A stretch of DNA of 13,623 bases from Deinococcus marmoris (GCF_001949125.1 NZ_MSTI01000139.1:1-13623); one strand, 5' to 3'. Shown: positions 1 through 6,765, counted from the stretch's first letter. The notes: generated from the letters alone by a model not told the origin. Program-made: numbers and translations.

Positions 1-1
1 C

Positions 2-301
2 AACACCTCGGCAGTGGAACGGCACAACGGGACGGCCCGGCGTATGAATCCGCACCAAGTCCGCAGAAGCCTCGCGTTTGCGAGGCTTCCCCACGTCCGT
101 CAGACGGTCAGTGATCTGGTCAATGGGATCTATAACTTCTGTCGGGTGAACCGGAGCCTGCGAGTCAAGTTGAATGAACCGGTGGGGCGTCGTCAATATG
201 CGCAACGGACGCCAGCAATGGCCATCGGGATCACGGACACGGTGTGGAGCGTGCTGCGCCTGCTCAGCACCGTGGTCATGAAGAACCCATGTCGGTCATG
301 A
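2..301 (+). CDS. Transposase, C-terminal fragment (gene enters from left edge)
   Basis: The frame is open from the first bases of the window and stops at 299-301, giving about 99 residues with no start inside the window. The opening residues (NTSAVERHNGTARRM) and the following NPHQVRRSLAF...VNGIYNFCRVNRSLR have the look of the end of a DDE transposase catalytic core: a catalytic Glu in VERHNG, then a basic helix and a Y-N-x2-R-x2-x-S-L segment. This layout is seen in IS1-like and related integrase-fold transposases. The GTG at 14 is internal and is not taken as a start. I cannot see the rest of the element or its right inverted repeat, so family assignment is tentative and activity cannot be judged. 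Confidence 0.6.
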   Translation, partial: NTSAVERHNGTARRMNPHQVRRSLAFARLPHVRQTVSDLVNGIYNFCRVNRSLRVKLNEPVGRRQYAQRTPAMAIGITDTVWSVLRLLSTVVMKNPCRS

Positions 302-480
302 TTCCAGCCTTCTACCCGAGCCTGCCAGCGTTTATTTTTTCTCCAATTCGCCTCGCCAACCTGCACGGCGTGATGGGTTGGAATACGGGTGACTTCTCGG
401 TGGAGGCCCTGGCCCGCCTGTCGGTCACGCCCGCTTTTGGCATCAAGCTAAGTGTGCCTGTGGGCGGGCCGGGGCGCTAA
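289..480 (+). CDS. Small ORF, doubtful (63 aa)
   Basis: An ATG at 289 opens a 63-residue frame (starting MSVMIPAFY, ending SVPVGGPGR) that overlaps the end of the transposase fragment by 13 bases. There is no good Shine-Dalgarno sequence: the bases just upstream are AAGAACCC. No signal peptide or membrane segment is visible, and I recognise no family. It could be a short remnant of a gene cut by the neighbouring insertion sequence, or a chance frame in high-GC DNA. It is listed only because nothing else explains this stretch. Confidence 0.2.
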   Translation: MSVMIPAFYPSLPAFIFSPIRLANLHGVMGWNTGDFSVEALARLSVTPAFGIKLSVPVGGPGR

Positions 481-563
481 GCGCAGCAGGGTGGGAGCGC
501 GCATGGGCGAACAGATGTGCAATCTCCCAGGATCCTCCGACGAACCTGAACAACTGGACGTCA

Positions 564-755
564 TAAGGATTCTGTCTGTTTCGTACAGAAATCGGGACAG
601 CGCCGATTCCTGCACTCCACGCCCGGAACCCGTTCTTCTCCTGCTCACTGTCTTGTCCAGAGCAGCGCCCATGACTGGTACAGCTCGCAGAGAGGACGCT
701 TGGACGCCCGTTCGGATTTCCAGGTGTTTTCAGCATCTTCCAATCGGAGTCTGTA
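564..755 (+). repeat. MITE-like repeat, copy A (192 bp, degenerate)
   Basis: This is the first of four related elements in the window. Its ends are imperfect inverted repeats (TAAGGATTCTG at the left, CGGAGTCTGTA at the right) of the family consensus TACGGATTCCG...CGGAGTCCGTA. It contains the family's core hairpin, AATCGG-GACAGCG-CCGATT, at about 590-608, and the ACTCCACGCCCGGAACCCGT block. The flanking triplets are TCA at the left and TGG at the right, so no target duplication survives. Together with the mismatched ends this suggests an old copy. The middle carries an insert (about 650-710, with GACTGGTACAGCTC) that copy C lacks. Confidence 0.8.
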
Positions 756-770
756 TGGGCTGACAGAAAG

Positions 771-795
771 GAGCGGCCTTCGGGCTGTTTTTCGG
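771..795 (+). terminator. Probable rho-independent terminator
   Basis: A GCGGCC-TTCG-GGCTGT hairpin with two G-U pairs and a stable UUCG-type loop is followed by a run of T at 788-792. The T tract lies on the plus strand, so it would stop rightward transcription coming from the transposase side before it runs into the MFS gene, which points the other way. Confidence 0.5.
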
Positions 796-916
796 TTAAT
801 TGGGCGAGGGCCAGTGAGCTTCACGCGCAAGAAGATGAGCAGTGGCTCACCTTCCAGAGGCAGATTCCTGTTCCTGCGGCAGCCATGCTGCTGGGATTCC
901 AGTGGTGGACGCGCGT

Positions 917-2068
917 TCACGCGGCTTCACCCGCCGGGCGTTCGGCGTACACCCGGAACCCGGCGCTCAGGATCAGGCACAGCACGGTCAGGATCAGCGG
1001 CAGCGTGAACGCCGCCTGCAAGCCCAGCAGGTGGACGCCGAGACCCACCAGCGGCGGCCCCGCCAGAAAGCCGCCGTAGAACACGGCCGTCATCAGGGCC
1101 ACGCCCCGCGCCTGCCCGAGCTGCCACGCGGCACTGAAGCCCAGTGGGGCCAGCACCGACAGCCCCAGGCCCACCAGCAGGAATCCGGGCAGGACACTCT
1201 GGACACTCCCGGACAGAGAGACGATCAGAAAGCCCACGCTGCCCACCAGTGCGGCGGCGCTGGCCAGCGGCCCGCGTCCGAACCGTGCCGCCAGCCGGTC
1301 ACCCGCGAGCCGGCCCACCACCATGCTCAGGGCGAAGATGACGAAGCCCCGGCTGGCGATGTCCGGCGTGACGTCCATGACCCCCCGGACGTAGACGGCG
1401 GCCCAGTCGCCCACCGCCCCCTCGCACAGCGCCGCGCCGAATCCGGCGGCCAGCAGCAGCAGGAGCAGCGTGCCGGGCCGTGACCGGGCGGTGGACGGCT
1501 CCTGCCGAGTCAGGTAACTGGGTAGCCTGAGGGTCAGCCACGCGCCGCAGACCAGGGTCAATGCACTCGCGGCGATCAGGTGGACCGGAAGCGTCACACC
1601 CCGGCCCAGCAGGAGCGCGCCCACCAGCGCCCCCAGGAGCGCCCCGATCGAGAACGCCGCATGGAAGCCGGACATGACTGGCCGTTCCAGCCGCTCCTCG
1701 AGCCAGGTGCCCAGAGCGTTCATGCTCAGGTCCACGCCGCTGAACCCCGCGCCGTAGACCAGAGCGGCCAGAACCGCCACGGGAAGACTGGGGGCCAGAG
1801 GCAGACTGGCCAGGCCGACGGCCATCACGGTCAGGCTGAGGAGCGCCGTGGCCCGGACGCCGAAGCGCCTCATCAGCGCGGTGGCGGGGGGCAGGGCCAG
1901 CACGTTGCCCACCACCAGGGCGAACAGCAGCCCGGACAGTTGGGCGGGGTTCAGGGCGTAGCGCTCCTGGACGGCGGGGATCTGGACCGCCCAGGAGGCG
2001 AACAGCAGTCCGTTCAGGAAGAACAGGCCCCAGATGGGTCTGATCGCCGCAGCAAGAGGGAGATTCAT
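917..2068 (-). CDS. MFS transporter, YbjJ-like
   Basis: The 383-residue product is almost wholly hydrophobic with about 12 membrane-spanning stretches, the normal size for a single major facilitator. The start (PIWGLFFLNGLLFASWAVQIPAVQ) and MNALGTWLEER...SGFHAAFSIGALLGALVGA match the YbjJ branch of the superfamily, whose substrates are mostly unknown. A loop-8/9 copy of the MFS signature is visible as GRLAGDRLAARFGR, while the usual loop-2/3 copy is weak (RRFGVRATALL). The ATG at 2068 is the first in frame and fits the first helix, but it has no clear ribosome binding site. A TAGGGT box 22 nt upstream is a possible -10. It sits 43 nt downstream of the 117-residue gene on the same strand and may share its transcript. 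The substrate cannot be read from the sequence. Confidence 0.9.
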   Translation of the reverse strand: MNLPLAAAIRPIWGLFFLNGLLFASWAVQIPAVQERYALNPAQLSGLLFALVVGNVLALPPATALMRRFGVRATALLSLTVMAVGLASLPLAPSLPVAVLAALVYGAGFSGVDLSMNALGTWLEERLERPVMSGFHAAFSIGALLGALVGALLLGRGVTLPVHLIAASALTLVCGAWLTLRLPSYLTRQEPSTARSRPGTLLLLLLAAGFGAALCEGAVGDWAAVYVRGVMDVTPDIASRGFVIFALSMVVGRLAGDRLAARFGRGPLASAAALVGSVGFLIVSLSGSVQSVLPGFLLVGLGLSVLAPLGFSAAWQLGQARGVALMTAVFYGGFLAGPPLVGLGVHLLGLQAAFTLPLILTVLCLILSAGFRVYAERPAGEAA

Positions 2069-2111
2069 GAACGGCGCACGAGACGAGAAACCCTACATCC
2101 GTTTCCCTGTC

Positions 2112-2465
2112 TCACCCTCTGCCAGTTCGGGCGAAGGTCATTACTTTGGTGCCCGTGTGGTTCACGCCCACCTGCGGATCACCAATGGCATTTGGGATGA
2201 TCTTGCCATTCTGGTAGACGGCGGCCACCGAATGTTCGCCGAAATGCGAAGGCCAGTAGGAATTTCCGATGGCCGTCTGCATCGTGAAGTGGATGACGTA
2301 CCCGTTGCTGCTCGCGTTCCAGCCGACGCTGTCGATGCGGAGCCGATCAACGCGGTTGCGCGGCCATTCGTTCATGCAGCCCGACAGCTTGACGGACTGG
2401 CCCTGGGCATTTGAGAAACGGTAAGGGCCGAACAAATTGGCCTTCAGCAGCGTCAGGTATGTCAT
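2112..2465 (-). CDS. Hypothetical protein, 117 aa
   Basis: The ATG at 2465 (MTYLTLLKANLFGPY) is preferred over the upstream extension to 2528 because an AAAGGAG ribosome binding site lies five bases before it, and the extra residues look like untranslated leader. The product has no signal peptide and no membrane helix. It is rich in Asn, Gly and aromatic residues, with a single Cys (SGCMNEWPRNRVDRLRID) and a beta-rich feel (GYVIHFTMQTAIG, SVAAVYQNGKIIP). I do not recognise the family. It reads in the same direction as the MFS gene 43 nt downstream, so a shared transcript is likely, but no function follows from that. Composition and ribosome binding site support a real gene. Confidence 0.7.
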   Translation of the reverse strand: MTYLTLLKANLFGPYRFSNAQGQSVKLSGCMNEWPRNRVDRLRIDSVGWNASSNGYVIHFTMQTAIGNSYWPSHFGEHSVAAVYQNGKIIPNAIGDPQVGVNHTGTKVMTFARTGRG

Positions 2466-2470
2466 GGGTT

Positions 2471-2477
2471 CTCCTTT
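2471..2477 (-). promoter_or_regulatory. Ribosome binding site fixing the start at 2465
   Basis: On the minus strand the sequence reads AAAGGAG, then five bases, then ATG. This is the strongest Shine-Dalgarno sequence near this gene and decides between the ATG at 2465 and the longer open frame. Confidence 0.7.
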
Positions 2478-2887
2478 CCGGGAATAACGTGATGAATGAC
2501 GGGAGAGGGTTGTGGACAGGGCGCGCATCTCGGAGGACAGCGCGGTGTCCAGCAGGACATGTCGGCCTGCCCGGTCCTGACCAGATAAAGCTATACCGCG
2601 TCTGGGACATTGATTTCGAAGACGGTCTAGGTCTGGCCCAGACTGAAAGCACAGCGGTCAAGTGAGCAACAAGATTTTATGAATCACCACGGTTCTGGCT
2701 GACTGCCCCGTCTGTCTCGCGTCTGCTTCAGTGCTCTTGAGCGCCCGGCTGTTTCAAGGCATCGAACAGCGGTACGCCGCATGCTGGTCATGAGCCAGCA
2801 GACCGCGCACGAGGCCATTTCCGCCGCGCCGTTGCCTGCGCAAATCGAGTGGGCGGAAGGTGAGTTTCAGAAGTCCTCCCGATACGC
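2478..2887. other. Gene-poor stretch upstream of the 117-aa gene
   Basis: No convincing gene is seen. It contains a 13-bp palindrome, GTCTGGCCCAGAC, at 2631-2643, which would lie in the leader or promoter region of the leftward gene. AT-richer patches around 2585-2620 (TATAGCTTTATCT when read leftward) could hold its promoter. The open frame beginning at 2781 (MLVMSQQTAHEAIS) has no ribosome binding site and runs into repeat copy B, so it is not called; it could be a remnant of a disrupted gene. Confidence 0.4.
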
Positions 2888-2890
2888 TCA

Positions 2891-3084
2891 TACGGACTCC
2901 GATGAGAAGGTGTTGAAAATACCTGAAAATCCGAGTGGGACTCGCAGAGCTGCGCCGCAGAGGAGCAGCGTCCTCATGGGCGTCTGTTCGCGACGATGGC
3001 GAGAGGGAGAAAAACGGGTTCCGGGCATGGAGTGCAGGAATCGGCGCTGTTCCGATTCCTGCCGCGTTACAAACGGAATCCGTA
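2891..3084 (-). repeat. MITE-like repeat, copy B (194 bp, reversed)
   Basis: Same family as copy A but in the opposite orientation. The ends are TACGGACTCCGAT and AACGGAATCCGTA. TCA occurs on both sides (2888-2890 and 3085-3087), a 3-bp target-site duplication. Read leftward, it shows the core hairpin AATCGG-AACAGCG-CCGATT, then CTGCACTCCATGCCCGGAACCCG, then the AGGTAT...ACACCT hairpin near the other end. It shares a CTCATGGGCGTCTGTTC segment with copy D that A and C do not have, so B and D form a longer subtype. Confidence 0.85.
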
Positions 3085-3087
3085 TCA

Positions 3088-3588
3088 GGCGTCCCCGAGG
3101 CCCACCGGGTCCGGGCGTGGAGGCTTGTGGCGCAGTGTGGCGCAGCGCGGGGCTGGCCTACGGCGCTCTGCGCCTTCCATCACCTATCACCTGGGTCAGG
3201 CCGAGAACGCCCGGATGAGGCCCTGACAGCGGGCCGAGCGCTGCCGCCAACCCTGCGAAGCCGCCCCCTGCTGCTCACGGTCCGGCAGACCGCCGGAAGT
3301 CCGCACGCGTCAGGTCAGCGGCGCGGCGTCGATGTCGCCGTGCAGGTCGGCACCCCGGCTACGCCAGCCTTGCAGTTGGTGAGAACCGCGTTATAGGCAC
3401 TGGGATTGACGGGCGCAGCAGTTGAGGGATACAAACGAAACGGGGATATTGCCGCCACTTTCGTGCTGTCCTTCACAAGTCGGTGCTGAGTCTGGCCCTC
3501 TGGAGGCCAAGCCCAGACCCAGCACCGCTTGACGGCGATCCGGTGACGGCACATGGGGCCAGTCCCCCCGTGCCGTCCTGTGCGCCGC
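3088..3588. other. Gene-poor stretch before the two-component operon
   Basis: No convincing gene. Several open frames cross it on both strands, as expected at this GC content, but none has a ribosome binding site or recognisable family. A minus-strand frame ending at 3315 (containing SPFRLYPSTAAPVNPSAYN) has a more protein-like composition than its neighbours and could be a gene remnant. The right part holds the long hairpin at 3481-3527. Confidence 0.4.
3481..3527. repeat. Long inverted repeat upstream of the response regulator gene
   Basis: CGGTGCTG (3481-3488) pairs with CAGCACCG (3520-3527). After one mismatch, GTCTGG (3490-3495) pairs with CCAGAC (3513-3518), giving a 14-bp interrupted stem. 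There is no T run on either side, so it is not a normal terminator. It lies about 60 bp ahead of the -10 box of the regulator gene and could be an operator or an RNA structure at the end of an upstream transcript. Confidence 0.55.
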
Positions 3589-3594
3589 TACAGT
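3589..3594 (+). promoter_or_regulatory. -10 box for a probably leaderless transcript
   Basis: TACAGT fits TANNNT and ends seven bases before the ATG at 3602, so transcription would begin at or next to the start codon. There is no Shine-Dalgarno sequence (the bases before the ATG are AACGGGC), which agrees with leaderless translation. Leaderless mRNAs with a TANNNT box at this spacing are well known from Deinococcus. No good -35 box is visible. Confidence 0.55.
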
Positions 3595-3601
3595 AACGGG
3601 C

Positions 3602-4300
3602 ATGGCCGAACCGCCCCTGCCCCCGTCCACCGTGTTGATCGTGGAGGATGACCCGGCCATCGGCGAGCTGCTCGAACTGGGCTTCGGGTACGAGGGCTTT
3701 ACCGCCGTGCGCGCCCGCTCAGGCGGCGAGGCGCTGGAGCAGTTCGCCCGCTCCCGCCCCGACATGATCATTCTGGATCTGGGGTTGCCGGGTCTGGACG
3801 GCAGCGCTGTACTGCGGGCCGTGCGCGAACGCGGCGACACGCCCGTGCTGGTCCTCACCGCCCGCGACGGCGTGGATGAGCGGATCGCCCACCTTCAGGC
3901 CGGGGCCGACGATTACCTGGTCAAGCCCTTCGTCTTCGGCGAGCTGATGGCCCGTGTGCGCGCAGTGCTGCGCCGCTCGCAGCCGCAGGCGGGCGCCGTT
4001 CTCGGCTACACCGATCTCCAGCTCGATGTCCATCTGCGCGAGGCGCGGCGGGCCGGACGGGTCATGGACCTCAGCCCGCGCGCCCTGGACGTGTTGGAAA
4101 CCTTTCTGCGCTACCCGGAGCGGGTGCTGTCCAAGGCGGCGCTGCTGGACAGCGTGTGGGGAGCGGGCTTTATGGGCGACGACAACATCGTGGAGGTCTA
4201 CGTGCGCCAGCTCCGCCGCGCGCTGGGCCAGCCGCAACTGCTGTACACCGTGCGCGGCTCCGGGTATGTGCTGCGGCTGCGAGCACCGGAGCCGACTTGA
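3602..4300 (+). CDS. OmpR/PhoB-family response regulator
   Basis: The 232-residue protein has the standard two-domain layout. Residues about 10-125 are the receiver: acidic pocket E15-D16-D17, phospho-acceptor D59 in IILDLGLPG, switch T86 in VLTARDG, and K108 in DDYLVKPF. Residues about 135-228 are the winged-helix DNA-binding domain: DLSPRALDVLETFLRYPERV, then VWGAGF, then the recognition helix in NIVEVYVRQLRRALG, and the wing ending YTVRGSGYVLRL. All catalytic residues are present and the length is typical. The ATG at 3602 is taken because of the -10 box seven bases upstream. The stop codon overlaps the kinase start (TGATG), so the pair is translationally coupled. Its likely targets include its own neighbourhood; see the repeat boxes at 5656-5712. 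Confidence 0.95.
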   Translation: MAEPPLPPSTVLIVEDDPAIGELLELGFGYEGFTAVRARSGGEALEQFARSRPDMIILDLGLPGLDGSAVLRAVRERGDTPVLVLTARDGVDERIAHLQAGADDYLVKPFVFGELMARVRAVLRRSQPQAGAVLGYTDLQLDVHLREARRAGRVMDLSPRALDVLETFLRYPERVLSKAALLDSVWGAGFMGDDNIVEVYVRQLRRALGQPQLLYTVRGSGYVLRLRAPEPT

Positions 4301-5709
4301 TGTCTGGCCTGAGCCTGCGTGGACGACTGCTGGGCGTGCTGCTGGGGTTGCTGCTGGCCGCCCTGCTCCCGCTGGGGCTGTACCTGAACGCCCGCATCGG
4401 CAACTTTGCCCAGGAGCAGGCGGCCCGCGCGCTCTCCGGTCAACTGGCGGTGGTGGCGCGTGACCAAGAACGCAGCGCGCTGGACGGCGACGGGCTGCTG
4501 CTGTTGCAGTACGAGGTCTTCAGCCTGGCCCTGTCCAGCGGCACCTGGGGCGTAATCGTCACGCCTCGGCAGACCCTTTTTTCCGACAGCGGCACGCATC
4601 CCCGCCCGCCTGCTGAGGCGGTTCAGAACGTGCTGGATACAGGCGCGGGCCAGTGGAATGGCCTGCAACTGGCCCGCGCGGGCAAGGCGGTGATCGGCCT
4701 GGCCGTGCGTCAGGAGGAGGTGAGCGCCCTGCGCGTCGACGTGCTACGCACGTATGCGCTGGGCGCGGCCCTGGCCTTCATACTGGCGGCGGGGATCGGC
4801 GCGGCATTGTTGCGGCTGGGCCTGTCGCCGCTGCGGGCCATGGCGCGGCGCAGCGCAGGGCTGACGGCAGCCTCGCTCTCCGAGCGGCTGCCCGTGCCGC
4901 AGGCCCGCGACGAGGTGCAGACGCTGGCGCTGACCCTGAACGCCATGCTGGCCCGCCTGGAGGACGCCTTCATGCGGCTGGAGGCCGCCGAGGAGCGCAC
5001 CCGCCAGTTCGCGGCAGACGCCAGTCATGAGCTGCGGACACCGATCACGTCCCTGAGCGCGGGCCTGGAGCTGCTGGAAAAGGTGGGCGACGATCCGGCG
5101 GCGCGCACGAGGTTGCTGCTCAGCCTGCGCCGCGAGGCCCGCCGCGCCGGGCGGCTGGTGGGTGATCTGCTTGACCTCAACCGCCTGGAGGCAGGTGAGC
5201 CGCTCCGGCCCGAACTTATTGATCTGAGCGCTCTGCTGAACAATCTGGCCCGTACGGCGGCAGACCTGGCCCCGCAGATGACGGTGCGCGCCGAGGGTGA
5301 GGCTGGGGTGGAGTCAGCGCCGGTCTGGGCAGACCGCGCCCGGCTGGAAGACGCCCTGTGGAACCTGATCCGCAACGCGGTGGCTGCCTCGCCCCCTGGC
5401 AGCGAGATCGTGCTGTGGAACAGGCGCGAGGGCGACGGTAGCGCGCTGGGTGTCCGCAATCCGGGCGAACTGGGTGCCGAGCTGCTGCCACGCGTGTTTG
5501 ACCGTTTCGTGCGCGGCCAGTCCTCTGGCGAACAGGCGAGCGAGGGCAGCGGCCTGGGCCTCGCCATCGTGCGGGCCACGGCACTGGCGCACGGCGGCGA
5601 CGTGCTGGCCCGCAACCTGCCCGGCGGCGGGGTGGAGGTGGGCCTGACCCTACCCGCATTCAGCCCGCGTTCAGCTTCGCTCCCTGAAGCGTTCAGCGCG
5701 CGCGACTAG
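4300..5709 (+). CDS. Membrane sensor histidine kinase
   Basis: The ATG at 4300 overlaps the regulator stop and gives 469 residues; the longer open frame lacks a start signal and would run through the regulator. Layout: membrane helix about 8-28, periplasmic sensor domain about 30-148, second helix about 152-172, HAMP linker about 173-225, dimerisation and phospho-acceptor helix with H243 in ASHELRTPIT, and ATPase domain with N-box N359 (NLIRNAVAASP), F-box (RVFDRFVRG) and G2 loop GSGLGLAIV from 417. The G1 box reads VRNPGE in place of the usual DxGxG; this is a known kind of variation but worth noting. It phosphorylates the adjacent regulator. The short periplasmic domain matches no ligand-binding fold I recognise, so the signal is unknown. 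The last codons double as a probable regulator-binding site. Confidence 0.93.
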   Translation: MSGLSLRGRLLGVLLGLLLAALLPLGLYLNARIGNFAQEQAARALSGQLAVVARDQERSALDGDGLLLLQYEVFSLALSSGTWGVIVTPRQTLFSDSGTHPRPPAEAVQNVLDTGAGQWNGLQLARAGKAVIGLAVRQEEVSALRVDVLRTYALGAALAFILAAGIGAALLRLGLSPLRAMARRSAGLTAASLSERLPVPQARDEVQTLALTLNAMLARLEDAFMRLEAAEERTRQFAADASHELRTPITSLSAGLELLEKVGDDPAARTRLLLSLRREARRAGRLVGDLLDLNRLEAGEPLRPELIDLSALLNNLARTAADLAPQMTVRAEGEAGVESAPVWADRARLEDALWNLIRNAVAASPPGSEIVLWNRREGDGSALGVRNPGELGAELLPRVFDRFVRGQSSGEQASEGSGLGLAIVRATALAHGGDVLARNLPGGGVEVGLTLPAFSPRSASLPEAFSARD

Positions 5710-5712
5710 CTT
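5656..5712 (+). promoter_or_regulatory. Phased direct repeats and -10 box: probable regulator-controlled promoter
   Basis: TTCAGC occurs at 5659, 5670 and 5692, spacings of 11 and 22 bp. The longer unit GCGTTCAGC is exact at the last two sites and GCATTCAGC at the first. The position between them (5681) carries a reversed, degenerate half-site (CCTGAA). Ten bases after the last unit is TAGCTT (5707-5712), a TANNNT -10 box that includes the kinase stop codon. OmpR/PhoB-type regulators bind direct repeats with an 11-bp period, often overlapping the -35 position, as here. The transcript would have a leader of about 45 nt before the ATG at 5764. Binding by the adjacent regulator is an inference. 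Confidence 0.5.
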
Positions 5713-5763
5713 TGCGCCTTGAAGGGCGGACAGCTCCACCTCCCCGCCCGTCGAGGAGTTCCT

Positions 5764-6516
5764 ATGAATGCACCCACGAACAAGACCAGGTCCATACTGA
5801 TCGCCACCCTGCTGCTGGGCCTGGGAGCCAGCGCCCTGGCGGACGGCGGCGCCCCCATCCCACCCACGTCCATCCAGCCGACAGCTCCGCAGACCGCCGT
5901 ACCCGGCGTCACCCTTCAGGCCCAGCCTGCGCCCACCGCCCGGCCCACGCCCCCCTCCCCCGGTCAGGCGGGCGCTCCTGATCAGCACGGACCACGCGGT
6001 GGACATGGCCCTCGCAGCGCTGGCCCCGGTCAGATGGCCCCCTGTGCGCCCGGCGCAGGCATGGCGATGAGGCCCACACCTGTTGACCCCACCACCCCTG
6101 GACGCGCCCGGCCCACCCCGCCCGCGTCTGGCACGGCCCTGTCCACCACCCCTGGCACAACCTCCGCCCAGCCTGCTGCGCCAAAAGCCCCGAAGGGCGA
6201 CAAGATGGACCAGGGCCTGGGCAAGGGCAACAAGGGCGAGGTTTGCCCGCCTGCCCCCAGGGGAATGGAACAGGGTCAGCCTCAGCCCGGCGCGGCAGCT
6301 CCCGGCCAGTCCAGCCTCAATCCTGCGCCCGCTGCCCGTGATCTGAGCCGCCTGGACCGCCTGACCGCGCAGACCAGCGACGCCCGTATTCGCGGCTACC
6401 TGAACGACGCCCGCACCTACCTCCAGAGCGCCAGCAAGGCGCAGCAAAAGGCGGGCCGCGATCTGCTCCACGCCGCCGAGGCGCTGGTGAACGGCATTCA
6501 AACGCCGCAGCGCTGA
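5764..6516 (+). CDS. Secreted proline-rich protein with helical C-terminal domain
   Basis: The ATG at 5764 is chosen over the open frame from 5719 because GAGGAG lies five bases before it and a signal peptide follows at once: basic NKTR, hydrophobic SILIATLLLGLGASALA, then cleavage near ADGG. The 250-residue product is then low-complexity, rich in Pro, Ala, Gly, Thr and Gln up to about residue 185. It has two Cys (APCAPG and EVCPP) that could form a disulfide, and a Lys/Gly-rich patch KGDKMDQGLGKGNKGE. The last 60 residues (from LSRLDRLTAQ to VNGIQTP) look like two or three charged amphipathic helices. No family is recognised. It follows the kinase gene by 54 bp and is ended by a strong terminator, so it is probably an output, or a cell-envelope partner, of the two-component system. 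Confidence 0.8.
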   Translation: MNAPTNKTRSILIATLLLGLGASALADGGAPIPPTSIQPTAPQTAVPGVTLQAQPAPTARPTPPSPGQAGAPDQHGPRGGHGPRSAGPGQMAPCAPGAGMAMRPTPVDPTTPGRARPTPPASGTALSTTPGTTSAQPAAPKAPKGDKMDQGLGKGNKGEVCPPAPRGMEQGQPQPGAAAPGQSSLNPAPAARDLSRLDRLTAQTSDARIRGYLNDARTYLQSASKAQQKAGRDLLHAAEALVNGIQTPQR

Positions 6517-6553
6517 CCTGTCAGCCGGGCGTCACCGCCCTCCCCTAGAATCT

Positions 6554-6608
6554 GAAGTGCGCCGGACACCGTGAATCACGGCCCGTCTGGACGCACTTCT
6601 CTCTTTTT
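6554..6608 (+). terminator. Strong rho-independent terminator
   Basis: GAAGTGCG (6554-6561) pairs with CGCACTTC (6592-6599). Inside is a further stem (CCGGAC with GTCTGG, one G-U pair) capped by CCGTG-AAT-CACGG. The stem is followed by TCTCTTTTTG. It lies 38 bases after the stop of the proline-rich protein and would separate it from the next gene. Confidence 0.85.
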
Positions 6609-6615
6609 GTTCCCT

Positions 6616-6630
6616 GGAGCGTGCCCTGTG
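6616..6630 (+). promoter_or_regulatory. Stranded original ribosome binding site and GTG start
   Basis: GGAG at 6616-6619 is followed, eight bases later, by GTG at 6628-6630. If repeat copy C and one copy of its TGA duplication are removed in thought, this GTG is followed by AGA ACC CTG, exactly in the frame of the gene that now starts at 6765. It is therefore probably the ancestral translation start of that gene, now cut off by the insertion. Confidence 0.6.
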
Positions 6631-6631
6631 A

Positions 6632-6765
6632 TACGGATTCCGTTTGTTTCGTGTAGAAATCGGGACAGCGCCGATTCCTACACTCCACGTCCGGCACCCG
6701 TTTTCTTCCTGCTCACTCCGTTCGGATTTCCAGGTGTCTCCAACACCTTTCAATCGGAGTTCATA
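6632..6765 (+). repeat. MITE-like repeat, copy C (134 bp, compact, at a start codon)
   Basis: The shortest copy in the window. Its ends are TACGGATTCCGTTTG and CAATCGGAGTTCATA. TGA flanks it on both sides (6629-6631 and 6766-6768), a 3-bp target duplication. It has the clearest core hairpin: GTGTAG-A-AATCGG / CCGATT-C-CTACAC. Near the right end, AGGTGT-CTCCA-ACACCT forms a second hairpin. The final base of the element is the A of the ATG of the downstream gene, and its CGGAG lies in Shine-Dalgarno position. The right end differs from consensus (TTCATA for TCCGTA). Confidence 0.9.

Noticed and set aside
830..900. GTGAGC...GCTCAC inverted repeat near the 3' end of the MFS gene as its terminator
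   Set aside because: Short arms with a loop of about 20 nt and no T tract on the minus strand.
842..1483. Long plus-strand frames antisense to the MFS gene, and similar long frames opposite the siderophore operon (for example 7889-9064, 11672-12676, 12574-13338)
   Set aside because: Shadows of high-GC coding sequence on the other strand: Gln/Arg/His/Pro-rich, no domains, and the opposite frames encode clear families.
2781..3218. 145-codon plus-strand frame (MLVMSQQTAHEA...)
   Set aside because: No ribosome binding site, and two thirds of it is repeat copy B read through; the protein part before the repeat is only about 36 residues.
3315..3554. 79-codon minus-strand frame upstream of the response regulator
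   Set aside because: No ribosome binding site or recognisable family, and it contains the hairpin at 3481-3527. The segment SPFRLYPSTAAPVNPSAYN could be a gene remnant, but evidence is too thin.
6546..6551. TAGAAT as a -10 box for the second secreted-protein gene
   Set aside because: No -35 partner, and transcription from it would begin inside the terminator hairpin at 6554-6608.
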